Shown here piece after piece: positions 1 to 7,896 of a stretch of 64,000 nucleotides of DNA; the first letter of the stretch is position 1, and each line of letters opens with the position of its first letter. Origin of the DNA: Vibrio sp. HA2012 (GTDB taxonomy: Bacteria; Pseudomonadota; Gammaproteobacteria; Enterobacterales; Vibrionaceae); the NCBI RefSeq assembly GCF_002812955.1, contig NZ_PFXK01000002.1, positions 310,001 to 374,000 on the forward strand. The letters run 5' to 3'. Made by a program: the position numbers and the translations under genes. Below the pieces are notes generated by a model, which worked only from the letters and a program-made list of their open reading frames with translations, was not told the DNA's origin and did no database searches.

Positions 1-859
1 TGGTTGGGACTTAACCATCCGTACAGTAGCGAAAACTCTGAAAGATACAGGTTTGGTTGAATCTAATATGCCTGTTACTAACCGTCCTGGTGGTGGTGGT
101 GCAGTAAACCTTGCTTACATGCAGACTCAGAAAGGCAAAGATAATCTGATTTCAGTTTATTCACCACCGATCCTGCTAACTAACCTGACTGGTGCAAGTA
201 AATACAGCTATGAAGATACGACTCCTCTGGCTCGTCTGATTACTGATTATGCTGCTTTTGTGGTTTCAAAAGACTCTAAATACACTTCTATTAAAGAAGT
301 CATGGATGCACTGAAGAACGATCCTAAGAGTGTGAAGATTGGTGGTACTTCTTCTGCAGGTAGTATGGACCACATTCAGTTCCTGATGGTTGCTAAAGCG
401 GCTGGCGTTCCAAAACTGAACCAGATTGACTACATCTCTTTCCAGGATGGCGGTGCTGTTGCTCAGGTTCTTGGTGGCCATGTTGATTTGATCTCTACTG
501 GTCTGGGTGATGTGACTTCTCTTGTTAAGAGTGGCAACCTGCGTGCACTTGCTCAGACTGCTGACAAGCGTATCGGTGATGGTGCTGTCGCTGAAATCCC
601 AACAGTGAAAGAACAAGGTATTGATGTAACGTTTGAAAACTGGCGTGGTCTGTTTGGTCCTAAAGATATGCCTGCATACGCGGTAACTTACTGGAATGAC
701 ACACTGAAAGAGATGGTGGCAACTCCAGAGTGGGCTGAAGCACGTAAGCGTAACGGTTGGGATGATGCTTACCAGAATGGTGAAGACTTCACTAAATTCC
801 TGGCAAAAACCAACGAACAATATAAAGAAATTCTGGCAGAAATTTTCTCTAAAAAGTAA
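1..859 (+). CDS. tctC: TctC, tricarboxylate-binding protein (5' truncated by window edge)
   Basis: Periplasmic solute-binding subunit of a tripartite tricarboxylate transporter (TTT family); it captures citrate or a similar tricarboxylate and delivers it to TctAB. The reading frame is open from base 2, so the apparent TTG start at 53 is an artefact of the window edge and the signal peptide lies upstream of the window. The visible part carries the glycine-rich NRPGGGGAVN segment typical of TctC/Bug proteins and ends in a normal C-terminus (ILAEIFSKK). It is followed by a hairpin and then tctB and tctA, the classic tctCBA order. Substrate is inferred from the adjacent citC; Bug-family proteins bind diverse carboxylates. 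Confidence 0.93.
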   Translation, partial: GWDLTIRTVAKTLKDTGLVESNMPVTNRPGGGGAVNLAYMQTQKGKDNLISVYSPPILLTNLTGASKYSYEDTTPLARLITDYAAFVVSKDSKYTSIKEVMDALKNDPKSVKIGGTSSAGSMDHIQFLMVAKAAGVPKLNQIDYISFQDGGAVAQVLGGHVDLISTGLGDVTSLVKSGNLRALAQTADKRIGDGAVAEIPTVKEQGIDVTFENWRGLFGPKDMPAYAVTYWNDTLKEMVATPEWAEARKRNGWDDAYQNGEDFTKFLAKTNEQYKEILAEIFSKK

Positions 860-878
860 TGCGTAATTTCTTTAATTA

Positions 879-901
879 TAAGAGGGAGCAATTCCCTCTT
901 A
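879..901 (+). terminator. Hairpin between tctC and tctB
   Basis: TAAGAGGGA and TCCCTCTTA form a 9-bp stem around a 5-base loop just after tctC. There is only a short T-rich tail, so it may act as a partial terminator or 3' RNA stabiliser that makes the binding protein more abundant than the membrane subunits. Confidence 0.6.
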
Positions 902-959
902 TTTCAAATTTAAACACACATTTTAATTTATTTTATATTTAGCATAAGGAATAAATCCT

Positions 960-1454
960 ATGGAAAACAAAAATGTTCGTCCTAATTGGGATGCATTTAC
1001 GGGATTATTCGGGGTAGCATTTGGACTTATATATGGCTATATGACATATACAATGCCTCGTGCAGCATTCGGTAACCCTATGGATCCTCTTTATTTTCCA
1101 CTTGGCGTTTCTGCCGTGTCTGTTTTAATTGGCATCCTTGTGCTAGTTAAAAGTGATTTTAAAGCAGCAGTTCTGGCTTATAAAAATCTTATTAATGAAG
1201 ATGAATCCAGAAAAAATGACCGTCGTCGTATTCTATATACTTGTATTATTGCCGTTGGTTATGCTCTTGTATTTGAACACCTGGGATATATAATCAGTAC
1301 ATTTATGTTTATGTTCTGTATGCTGACTATTACCAGCGGAAAAAAATCCTGGATGAAAAGTATTATTATTGCACTTCTTTTCTCCGTCGGTGTTTATTTC
1401 GTATTTAACACGTTATTAAGCATTAGTCTTCCTCCACTACCATTCGGGGAATAA
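960..1454 (+). CDS. tctB: TctB, small membrane subunit of tricarboxylate transporter
   Basis: Small integral-membrane subunit of the TTT transporter, working with TctA in the inner membrane. The 164-residue protein has four hydrophobic segments (about residues 15-33, 43-62, 92-112 and 128-155), the usual size and topology for TctB. The start follows AAGGAATAAATCCT, a good ribosome-binding site. It is 12 bp upstream of tctA, so the two are co-translated. TctB sequences are poorly conserved, and the assignment rests on size, topology and position between tctC and tctA. Confidence 0.9.
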   Translation: MENKNVRPNWDAFTGLFGVAFGLIYGYMTYTMPRAAFGNPMDPLYFPLGVSAVSVLIGILVLVKSDFKAAVLAYKNLINEDESRKNDRRRILYTCIIAVGYALVFEHLGYIISTFMFMFCMLTITSGKKSWMKSIIIALLFSVGVYFVFNTLLSISLPPLPFGE

Positions 1455-1466
1455 GGTGAGATTGTC

Positions 1467-2972
1467 ATGACTGATATTTTAGCTAACTTAATTAATGGAT
1501 TTGGCGTTGCTCTGCAACCTTACCATCTACTTCTGGTCACTGTTGGTGGTGTACTGGGTACTATCGTAGGTATGTTACCAGGCTTAGGCCCTGCAACGGG
1601 TGTAGCCGTTCTGCTACCAATGACTTTTGCAATGGGACCGACAGCGGCTCTGATCACTATGACCGGTGTTTACATTGGTGCAATGTTCGGTGGTTCCCGT
1701 AGTTCGATTCTGATTAACACTCCGGGAGACGGCGCAGCTCTGGCTGCAACATTTGACGGTTATCCCATGGCAATGCAAGGACGTGCAGAATCAGCCTTGG
1801 CAATGTCTGCTATTGCCTCTCTGATTGGTGGTACGATAGCGGCTGTGCTGATGACTCTGCTTGCGGAACCAGTCGCCAACTTTGCTCTGAAATTTGGTCC
1901 GGCAGAATACTTCCTGCTGATGGTGACTGCTCTGTCAATGACAGCTTCTATGTCTAAAGGCAATATGCTGAAAGGCTTCTTGTCGATGGTATTCGGTCTG
2001 GCTATTGCAACTATCGGTATTGATGCTCAGTCTGGTGTTGAACGCTTTACTTTTGGTAGTCTTGAACTACAAACGGGTGTTGACTTCCTGGTGGTCATTA
2101 TCGGTATCTATGCTCTGGGTGAAGTATTCAAGAGCTTCCGTTCTCTGAGTGAAGGCAGTAAAAAAGCACAAACTGAGTTCAAACGAATCTGGATCAGCGG
2201 TGACGACTGGCCTCGTTGTAAATGGCCTATCCTGCGCAGTGCACCTGTTGGCTTTATTATTGGTGCTTTGCCTGGCGCCGGTGGTACAATGGCTTCACTG
2301 ATGTGCTACAACAACGAGAAGCAACTGTCTAAGCGTAGCGAAGAGTTTGGTAAAGGTGCGATCGAAGGTCTTGCTGCACCTGAATCAGCAAACAATGCGG
2401 CCTCTATCGGTGCAATGATCCCAATGCTGTCACTAGGTGTACCTGGTTCTGGTACTACAGCGGTAATGATGGGGGCGCTTCTGATGCTGGGTATTCAGCC
2501 TGGTCCGCTTCTGTTTGCTCAGTATCCGGAAACTGCATGGGGTCTGATTGCAAGTATGTTTGTGGCTAACTTTATCCTTGCGGTCGTGAATATTCCTCTG
2601 GCTGGTATTCTGGTTCGTGTGCTGGCAATTCCACCTAAGATCCTATACCCAATTGTTCTGGGTCTGGCATTCATCGGTTGTTTTGCTATCAGTAACTCAG
2701 TCATCGATTTCTATATTCTGACGATTCTGGGTGTGGCTGGTGTTGTAATGAAACGTACACATATCCCAACAGCACCAATGATTTTGGCGTGTATTGTGGG
2801 TGGAACTATGGAGCAGTCGTTCCGCCAGGCATTCCGTATTTCGAACCAGGATCTGTCCATCTTTGTACATTCAACCGTGGCACAGGTACTGATTGCAATC
2901 ACACTGTTGTCGGTTGGCCTGCCGATTCTGGGTATGCTGCGTAACCGTAAACAGCAGACTCAGTCTGCATAA
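1467..2972 (+). CDS. tctA: TctA, large membrane subunit of tricarboxylate transporter
   Basis: Main transmembrane subunit of the TTT transporter; secondary, ion-driven uptake of the tricarboxylate delivered by TctC. The 501-residue protein is highly hydrophobic and shows the two family glycine/proline motifs, GMLPGLGPATG at about residues 35-45 and GALPGAGGTMA at about 264-274, reflecting the internal two-fold repeat. Length is normal for TctA. It ends the tctCBA operon and is followed by a hairpin. In this citrate-fermentation setting it probably replaces the CitS-type Na+/citrate symporter, which is absent from the window. Confidence 0.95.
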   Translation: MTDILANLINGFGVALQPYHLLLVTVGGVLGTIVGMLPGLGPATGVAVLLPMTFAMGPTAALITMTGVYIGAMFGGSRSSILINTPGDGAALAATFDGYPMAMQGRAESALAMSAIASLIGGTIAAVLMTLLAEPVANFALKFGPAEYFLLMVTALSMTASMSKGNMLKGFLSMVFGLAIATIGIDAQSGVERFTFGSLELQTGVDFLVVIIGIYALGEVFKSFRSLSEGSKKAQTEFKRIWISGDDWPRCKWPILRSAPVGFIIGALPGAGGTMASLMCYNNEKQLSKRSEEFGKGAIEGLAAPESANNAASIGAMIPMLSLGVPGSGTTAVMMGALLMLGIQPGPLLFAQYPETAWGLIASMFVANFILAVVNIPLAGILVRVLAIPPKILYPIVLGLAFIGCFAISNSVIDFYILTILGVAGVVMKRTHIPTAPMILACIVGGTMEQSFRQAFRISNQDLSIFVHSTVAQVLIAITLLSVGLPILGMLRNRKQQTQSA

Positions 2973-2993
2973 CAGTCAGTAGCTAACTGAAGA

Positions 2994-3047
2994 AAAAATT
3001 AAGTCAGTCTGAGGTGTATTTCAGGCTGACTTATTCGGTTTTTATGA
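2994..3047 (+). terminator. Terminator after tctA
   Basis: AAGTCAGTCTGA (3001-3012) pairs with TCAGGCTGACTT (3021-3032) with one mismatch, preceded by an A-run and followed by ATTCGGTTTTT. This probably ends the tct operon before the citC promoter region. Confidence 0.7.
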
Positions 3048-3104
3048 ATTTGTTTTTATAACAGTGTTGAAATGTTGCTAGACCCACACCGTGACTATGT
3101 AAAG

Positions 3105-3128
3105 AATAAATTCATAAACGCCATTAAG
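3105..3128 (+). promoter_or_regulatory. Candidate CitB operator upstream of citC
   Basis: The sequence AATTCATAAACGCCATTAA ends 98 bp before the citC start. The same motif (CGCCATT or CACCATT preceded by ATTTATTAA) occurs 104 bp upstream of oadG and 103 bp upstream of the divergent citX, always in the same orientation to the gene. Motif and geometry are seen directly; binding by CitB is an inference from the shared function of the three genes. Confidence 0.55.
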
Positions 3129-3148
3129 GATATTATCTCTCCCGAAGG

Positions 3149-3166
3149 GCATGACTTAAATCATGC
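3149..3166. promoter_or_regulatory. Palindrome GCATGA-N6-TCATGC, possible FNR-like site
   Basis: GCATGACTTAAATCATGC is an inverted repeat 58 bp upstream of the citC start. The core TGA-N6-TCA matches the spacing of FNR sites (TTGAT-N4-ATCAA), though the outer bases differ. Oxygen control would suit an anaerobic citrate pathway. It could equally be a site for another dimeric regulator. Confidence 0.35.
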
Positions 3167-3223
3167 TTCTTAGTCAGAATAAAGGCGATAATTTTCCAGT
3201 AAACCCATTATCGAGAAATGTAA

Positions 3224-4321
3224 GTGCTTATTTCATACAATTTTGAAAAGATTAAAAATGGAAATAGCAGCAAAATGGAGAAAGTGCGTGAGTTTCTGAC
3301 CAGAATGGGGTTAGGAGTTGATGCTGATGTTGAGTTATTCGTTATTGCATTTAGTGGTGTTAATGTTGTCGGTTGTGCAGGGTTAGCCGGTAATACACTA
3401 AAATCAATTGCAGTCGATGATGCGCACCAGGGACATGGTTTGTCCACTAAGCTATTAACCGAAATAGTGACTCAGGCTTATGATCTGGGGCGTTATAATC
3501 TATTTATTTATACCAAGCCTGAGAATTATCAGATGTTCCGCAATGCGGGATTCTATCTGCTGACCTCGGTAAAGGACAGGGTTATCCTGCTGGAAAATAG
3601 CAAAAATCGCCTCCAGCGTTATTGTAATAAATTGGCGATGGTTCGGAAGCCTGGAGAGAAAATTGGCAGTATCGTGATGAATGCCAATCCGTTTACTTAT
3701 GGGCACCGTTATCTGGTAGAACATGCCTCAAAAGAGTGTGACTGGGTACACCTGTTTGTTGTAAAAGAAGATCGTTCCTTTTTTTCTTATCTGGATCGTC
3801 TGAATATGATCCGAGCTGGTGTGGAAGAGTTTGGTAATGTTATTATTCATCCGGGGTCGGATTACATTATCTCCCGAGCGACCTTTCCGAGTTACTTCCT
3901 GAAAGATGAAGGTGTCATTAACTATTGTCATACGGCAGTTGATCTGCAGCTGTTCCGGGATTATATTGGTCCTGCATTAGGCGTGACTCATCGTTTTGTT
4001 GGTACTGAGCCTATTTGTAAAGTTACCCGCTTCTATAATCAGCAGATGCATCAGTGGCTGACAACCCCTTCTCTGGAAAGTCCTCCAATTACTCTGGTGG
4101 AAATCCCTCGCTGCGAAGAAGGGGAATTGCCGATTTCAGCCTCTCTGGTGCGTAAATTGTTGTTCCAGAATGAGTGGGATGACATCAGAAAAATTGTTCC
4201 TCCAACAACCTATGATTATCTGAGAGATTTGTTCAGCGAAGAAAGCTCGGCTTACCACGCTAAGCGTAAGCAGGCTCAGTTAAAATCCGCCTCGCCGACA
4301 GAATTGGGAATAGGAGCCTAG
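3224..4321 (+). CDS. citC: CitC, [citrate (pro-3S)-lyase] ligase
   Basis: Activates citrate lyase by acetylating the thiol of the prosthetic group on CitD, using acetate and ATP. The 365-residue protein has an N-terminal GNAT-like domain (about 1-130) and a C-terminal nucleotidyltransferase domain whose HxGH-type motif is seen as NANPFTYGHRYL near residues 151-162; the EYI/DYIISRATFP region is also typical. The start is GTG; a stop codon lies directly upstream, and the 17 residues before the first internal Met align well in length with known CitC N-termini. It stands alone, about 26 kb from citDEFXG, behind its own promoter region and before a strong terminator. Confidence 0.96.
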   Translation: MLISYNFEKIKNGNSSKMEKVREFLTRMGLGVDADVELFVIAFSGVNVVGCAGLAGNTLKSIAVDDAHQGHGLSTKLLTEIVTQAYDLGRYNLFIYTKPENYQMFRNAGFYLLTSVKDRVILLENSKNRLQRYCNKLAMVRKPGEKIGSIVMNANPFTYGHRYLVEHASKECDWVHLFVVKEDRSFFSYLDRLNMIRAGVEEFGNVIIHPGSDYIISRATFPSYFLKDEGVINYCHTAVDLQLFRDYIGPALGVTHRFVGTEPICKVTRFYNQQMHQWLTTPSLESPPITLVEIPRCEEGELPISASLVRKLLFQNEWDDIRKIVPPTTYDYLRDLFSEESSAYHAKRKQAQLKSASPTELGIGA

Positions 4322-4350
4322 TCGTTAGGTTCATTTTCTGGAAAATAGAT

Positions 4351-4387
4351 AATAAGCCTCAGCAACCAAAGTCTGCTGAGGCTTATT
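4351..4387. terminator. Bidirectional terminator between citC and the convergent secreted-protein gene
   Basis: AATAAGCCTCAGCA and TGCTGAGGCTTATT form a 14-bp perfect stem with a 9-base loop, flanked by A-rich and T-rich tracts, so it can terminate both convergent genes. Confidence 0.9.
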
Positions 4388-4408
4388 TTTTAATGGAAGG
4401 GACTAATT

Positions 4409-6016
4409 TTAATGGGTACTGTTAACGGGTCTTACAAAACCAACGCTCACATCCGTATTCCATTGTTTACCGGATATTCCTTTTATGCCTTCAAGCACAA
4501 TTTCTCCCTGATATTCGCAGAAGAAGCAGTAGTCAGAGATTTTTATGCCTGATATTTTCTTATAAGCATCCGCCTGTTTTTCACCGACAGGCGTCTTTAA
4601 TGTTATATTCAGAGGCATATTTTTAGCTATAACATTAATGGTCACTTTATTGGTGAATTCTGGGTCATATTTTTGGGGTAGTACAACAGCAAAGCTTGAA
4701 TCGGCAATATGCTTATCTGAGAAGATTTCATCCAGCTTTCTTCTGATCACAGAAGCCCTGTCCTCTAAGTTCTTCAGATAAGGAATCAGAATTTTTTCGT
4801 CTTTAAGCTGATGGATTTTAGCCAAATTTTCTTCACTGACTCCCTCCATAACACGGCTATACTCTTCAAAAATGTCGGAAGGTACGATATTGAATTCAGT
4901 GATTGTATATACCAAATCATCCGGTTCTTTTTCTCCCAGAGTAATTCTGTTTTTGACTCTTCCCTGTGGGGACATAATGAAGTATTGTCTATATCGTTTA
5001 GGAATATATTTTTCTTTCCTAACATTACGCTTCGACCACTGTTTACAAAATATCCATCCCATACGACTGCAGTAGCTTTCTTCTTCATAGTAATACTCTG
5101 TTGATGTCCAGTTAGCCTGAAACAGAATGGAGTAGGCCTTATCTGACTGATTGTCTATGGCAAAAATGAGATTTTTTGTATAGATAGATTCATCATAACC
5201 ATCGCTGACGACATTATTCTCCTGAGTTTTATATTTGCTAACATACTGACCATCTACATAGTAACTCTCGTCGACTGTCGTGTAGTAAGTATTGCTCACA
5301 GTTGGAATGTATCTACTTCCTGATTTTTCTTCTTTAATGTTAGTTAATATAGACAGTTTGTATTTTTCATTCAGGGTTTTCTTTACGATCTCTGATGCTG
5401 TTGCGCGATAGTTTTTCGGAATAAAATCAACATCGGCTATCTTATTCATTAATTCTAAGTTTTCACTATCTTCCAACAGATACTCTATTATCATTACAGA
5501 TTTTGGTGTGCTCTCGTATGTCTTTATAAAGGAAAATAGAGTATCAATATCTGAATCTTTTAAATTTAGTTTTGAAAATTCATTTTCACTTTCTAAAATT
5601 AAAAGATGTTTATCGTAATCAGCTTCGGAATCAAAGATGCTATCTTCATATACCCAATAACTTCCGGATGAACCGGTTCTTATGTCACTCGTTCTCGGTT
5701 GTTTATATGTTCCAATATCAACTTTTTTAACAAACTTACCGTGCTCAGTATTACCACTGATCTCGATATATGGTCCCTTATCCAGAAGGTCAATATATAG
5801 TTTTCCTTTTCCTATTGCTTTTCCTTCAGTACATTGGCCGTCCCATTCAACTTTACCAATTTTATCTTTAGGTAGGGTATCAATGGTTAGCTGTTTAGCT
5901 GCAAGTTCATCTGGAAAATAAACTTGGCAGGGCGATTCTTTCTTTGTTTCACCAGAATATGCGTATCCACATAGAAAGGAAAAACATATCAATATAGACG
6001 TTATTTTAACAGGCAT
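4409..6016 (-). CDS. Secreted protein of unknown function with MORN-like N-terminal part
   Basis: Unrecognised 535-residue exported protein. The N-terminus is a signal peptide (hydrophobic residues about 5-18, probable cleavage after AYS). Residues about 50-100 (GQCTEGKAIGKGKLYI, NTEHGKFVKKVDIG) resemble MORN repeats of the type WdGqc..GkahGkG. The middle is rich in Tyr, Glu and Lys; four Cys in a cluster (YCSRMGWIFCKQW, and CFFCEY near the end) suggest disulfides in the periplasm or at the surface. Codon use is AT-rich compared with neighbours, hinting at acquisition. It follows the small membrane gene by 9 bp and is probably translated with it. No catalytic motif is visible. Confidence 0.72.
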   Translation of the reverse strand: MPVKITSILICFSFLCGYAYSGETKKESPCQVYFPDELAAKQLTIDTLPKDKIGKVEWDGQCTEGKAIGKGKLYIDLLDKGPYIEISGNTEHGKFVKKVDIGTYKQPRTSDIRTGSSGSYWVYEDSIFDSEADYDKHLLILESENEFSKLNLKDSDIDTLFSFIKTYESTPKSVMIIEYLLEDSENLELMNKIADVDFIPKNYRATASEIVKKTLNEKYKLSILTNIKEEKSGSRYIPTVSNTYYTTVDESYYVDGQYVSKYKTQENNVVSDGYDESIYTKNLIFAIDNQSDKAYSILFQANWTSTEYYYEEESYCSRMGWIFCKQWSKRNVRKEKYIPKRYRQYFIMSPQGRVKNRITLGEKEPDDLVYTITEFNIVPSDIFEEYSRVMEGVSEENLAKIHQLKDEKILIPYLKNLEDRASVIRRKLDEIFSDKHIADSSFAVVLPQKYDPEFTNKVTINVIAKNMPLNITLKTPVGEKQADAYKKISGIKISDYCFFCEYQGEIVLEGIKGISGKQWNTDVSVGFVRPVNSTH

Positions 6017-6025
6017 ATTACTTTC

Positions 6026-6232
6026 TCAATAGTATGTGTCAACAAAAAATACGAATGCAATCATCAGAATGAAGAATAAAAATAGCGTCATAACTGCGAA
6101 TGAGATACGTTTTAGATATTTATTTGAGACCTTTAACTCATTAATAATTTCGATTTCTAGTTCGGTTTTGGATTTTTCTAAATCTGCCATTTGTGTACCA
6201 ACTGTTTGCTGTGTGTGTTCTACTGATTTCAT
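6026..6232 (-). CDS. Small coiled-coil/single-pass membrane protein
   Basis: 68-residue protein with a charged helical N-terminal two thirds (about residues 1-42, heptad-like, rich in Glu/Lys/Leu) and one C-terminal transmembrane helix (about 43-65). It lies 9 bp upstream of the secreted 535-residue protein on the same strand, so the two form a likely operon. Being tail-anchored, it may scaffold or tether a partner. No family is recognised. The coding call rests on the clear helix-plus-TM organisation and tight coupling. Confidence 0.6.
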   Translation of the reverse strand: MKSVEHTQQTVGTQMADLEKSKTELEIEIINELKVSNKYLKRISFAVMTLFLFFILMIAFVFFVDTYY

Positions 6233-6300
6233 ATTTTATGAGATCATTACCCAAATACTATTGATACTGTAATTATCAGAATTTCTCAATAAAATGGCCG

Positions 6301-6312
6301 ACTTGTACAAGT
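6301..6312. promoter_or_regulatory. 12-bp palindrome ACTTGTACAAGT in divergent promoter region
   Basis: A perfect palindrome between the small membrane gene (minus strand) and the GGDEF-type gene. A near copy, GACTGTACAAGTGG, lies at 9689-9702 before the M3 peptidase. Both are flanked by GA on the left and GG on the right. Possible operator for a shared regulator, for example the AraC-type fusion at 7.9-9.5 kb. Confidence 0.35.
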
Positions 6313-6438
6313 GGTTGTCGTAAATGTGCAAATGTACACAGTTTTGATATGTGATGGCTAAATACGTGAATTGTAGCTTTCCTTATCATGCAAAATTTTT
6401 TAGAGTAACCTCTCATTTTTACATGTATTGAAACGATT

Positions 6439-7896
6439 TTGAGCGACTTCACTTTATACAGCTACTGTCTTTTTGTAATTGCGGCAATCTGTTTTATTGT
6501 GGCAGGAAAAGCCACCAATTACATTAATCGACCTATTACAGTCTGGTTTATCGGTTTAACTCTGGGGTATGGTATTGGCGCTGGTGCATATGGACTTGAA
6601 CTTACCAGCCGATCAGTAGAAGAAGCACAGCACTGGATAGATATTGAAGTAACATTTTCAGCATTTATTCCTTCCTGTATTTTGCTAATGAGTTTTACTT
6701 ATCAAAAAGCGAGACAAGCACCGGCCTGGCAAATAGTGCCTTTAATCGTGTTCAGTATTATTTTTGCAATTTTGCAAAATGTGGATATTTATCATCTGGT
6801 ACCACTCAAGGTAACGGGAATTCGTTATGAAGATGGGTTATCATTTAGTCAACTTAGTTTAAATTTTATCTATTATATTTATAGTTTTTTCATACATATC
6901 GTTGTCATTGTTTCTTTGATTATTTTTTATTCCCAGTGGAGAAGTTGTACTCAAGCTTTAAAACCTCAAATAGTATTAATTATGCTGGGAACAACATCTA
7001 CCTGGATCTGTTATCTGTTTTTTCTTTCCGGTTGGGGGATTAATGGGTTAGATGCGGCTAGTTTTGGTTATGGTTTTTCAGCGGTTGCATTTGCTGTTGG
7101 TATTTATCGATATCAGTTTATTGATTTAATTCCAATTGCAAGAACACATATTTTCGATCAATTGAATGATGCCTATTTGATCATAGACAATAGTCGACGA
7201 GTGATAGATTATAATTTAACTGCTAAGAATCTGTTCCCAGATATAGAGATAACGACCAATATTGGTTCTATATATGAAATATACGATTTTATTGGAAATG
7301 ATGGAAATGATTGGCCTAAATTGATACATCTGGATAATCAGCATTGGTATGAAATTTCCCAACAATCAATTTTGGATAAAAATGATCATTTATCCGGGTC
7401 TATTATCCGCTTTATGGATGTTACCGAAAGGGAGCTGTTGCTGGCCAGACTGAGAAAGCAGGCTGAAACTGATGATTTAACTGGATTTTCATGCCGTAGT
7501 CATATCCTTCAGCAAATGCATGAGCTAACAAATGCTTCCAGACAGAATAACAGCACGATAAGTGCTGCACTGCTTGAGATTGCCAGTCTGGAAAAGATAT
7601 ATGAAGAACAAGGCAGTGCTATAGCTGATATCCGCATCCAGCAATTTGCAAGGACTGTCAAAGGGATGATCGCGGAAGATGTGGCCATTGGTCGTTTAGG
7701 TGGCGGTCAGTTTTTATTGCTGTTTCCTTCCCAAACAGAGGAACGTGTTGAGATCTTGCTCGAAGAAATTATAACTAAATGTGAAAAACAATTGTTGATG
7801 AATCTGCGTTCTGCAACCGCAGAGCTGAAACTTAACGAACAATATAAATCGTTACTCCAACGGTTGTCGGTCACTCTTATGTACAGTTCCGGCTAA
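6439..7896 (+). CDS. Seven-helix membrane sensor with PAS and degenerate GGDEF domain
   Basis: 485-residue inner-membrane sensor. The N-terminal about 225 residues hold seven hydrophobic helices like the histidine-kinase 7TM input domain; residues about 235-335 look like a PAS domain (ending in DVTERE), and about 345-475 form a GGDEF domain (starts AETDDLTGF). The signature loop reads GGGQF (about 420-424) rather than GGDEF/GGEEF, and the usual R of DLTGLxNR is also changed (GFSCRS), so diguanylate cyclase activity is doubtful; it may bind GTP or act through contacts. The start is TTG at 6439, with no better in-frame start and a weak ribosome-binding site. It converges on and overlaps the next gene by 4 bp. 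Confidence 0.82.
   Translation: MSDFTLYSYCLFVIAAICFIVAGKATNYINRPITVWFIGLTLGYGIGAGAYGLELTSRSVEEAQHWIDIEVTFSAFIPSCILLMSFTYQKARQAPAWQIVPLIVFSIIFAILQNVDIYHLVPLKVTGIRYEDGLSFSQLSLNFIYYIYSFFIHIVVIVSLIIFYSQWRSCTQALKPQIVLIMLGTTSTWICYLFFLSGWGINGLDAASFGYGFSAVAFAVGIYRYQFIDLIPIARTHIFDQLNDAYLIIDNSRRVIDYNLTAKNLFPDIEITTNIGSIYEIYDFIGNDGNDWPKLIHLDNQHWYEISQQSILDKNDHLSGSIIRFMDVTERELLLARLRKQAETDDLTGFSCRSHILQQMHELTNASRQNNSTISAALLEIASLEKIYEEQGSAIADIRIQQFARTVKGMIAEDVAIGRLGGGQFLLLFPSQTEERVEILLEEIITKCEKQLLMNLRSATAELKLNEQYKSLLQRLSVTLMYSSG

Noticed and set aside
53..55. TTG as the start codon of the first gene
   Set aside because: The frame is open from base 2 and encodes TctC sequence, so the gene is truncated by the window edge.
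4811..5104. Plus-strand ORF of 97 codons inside the secreted-protein gene
   Set aside because: Shadow of the minus-strand gene with no ribosome-binding site or plausible protein features.
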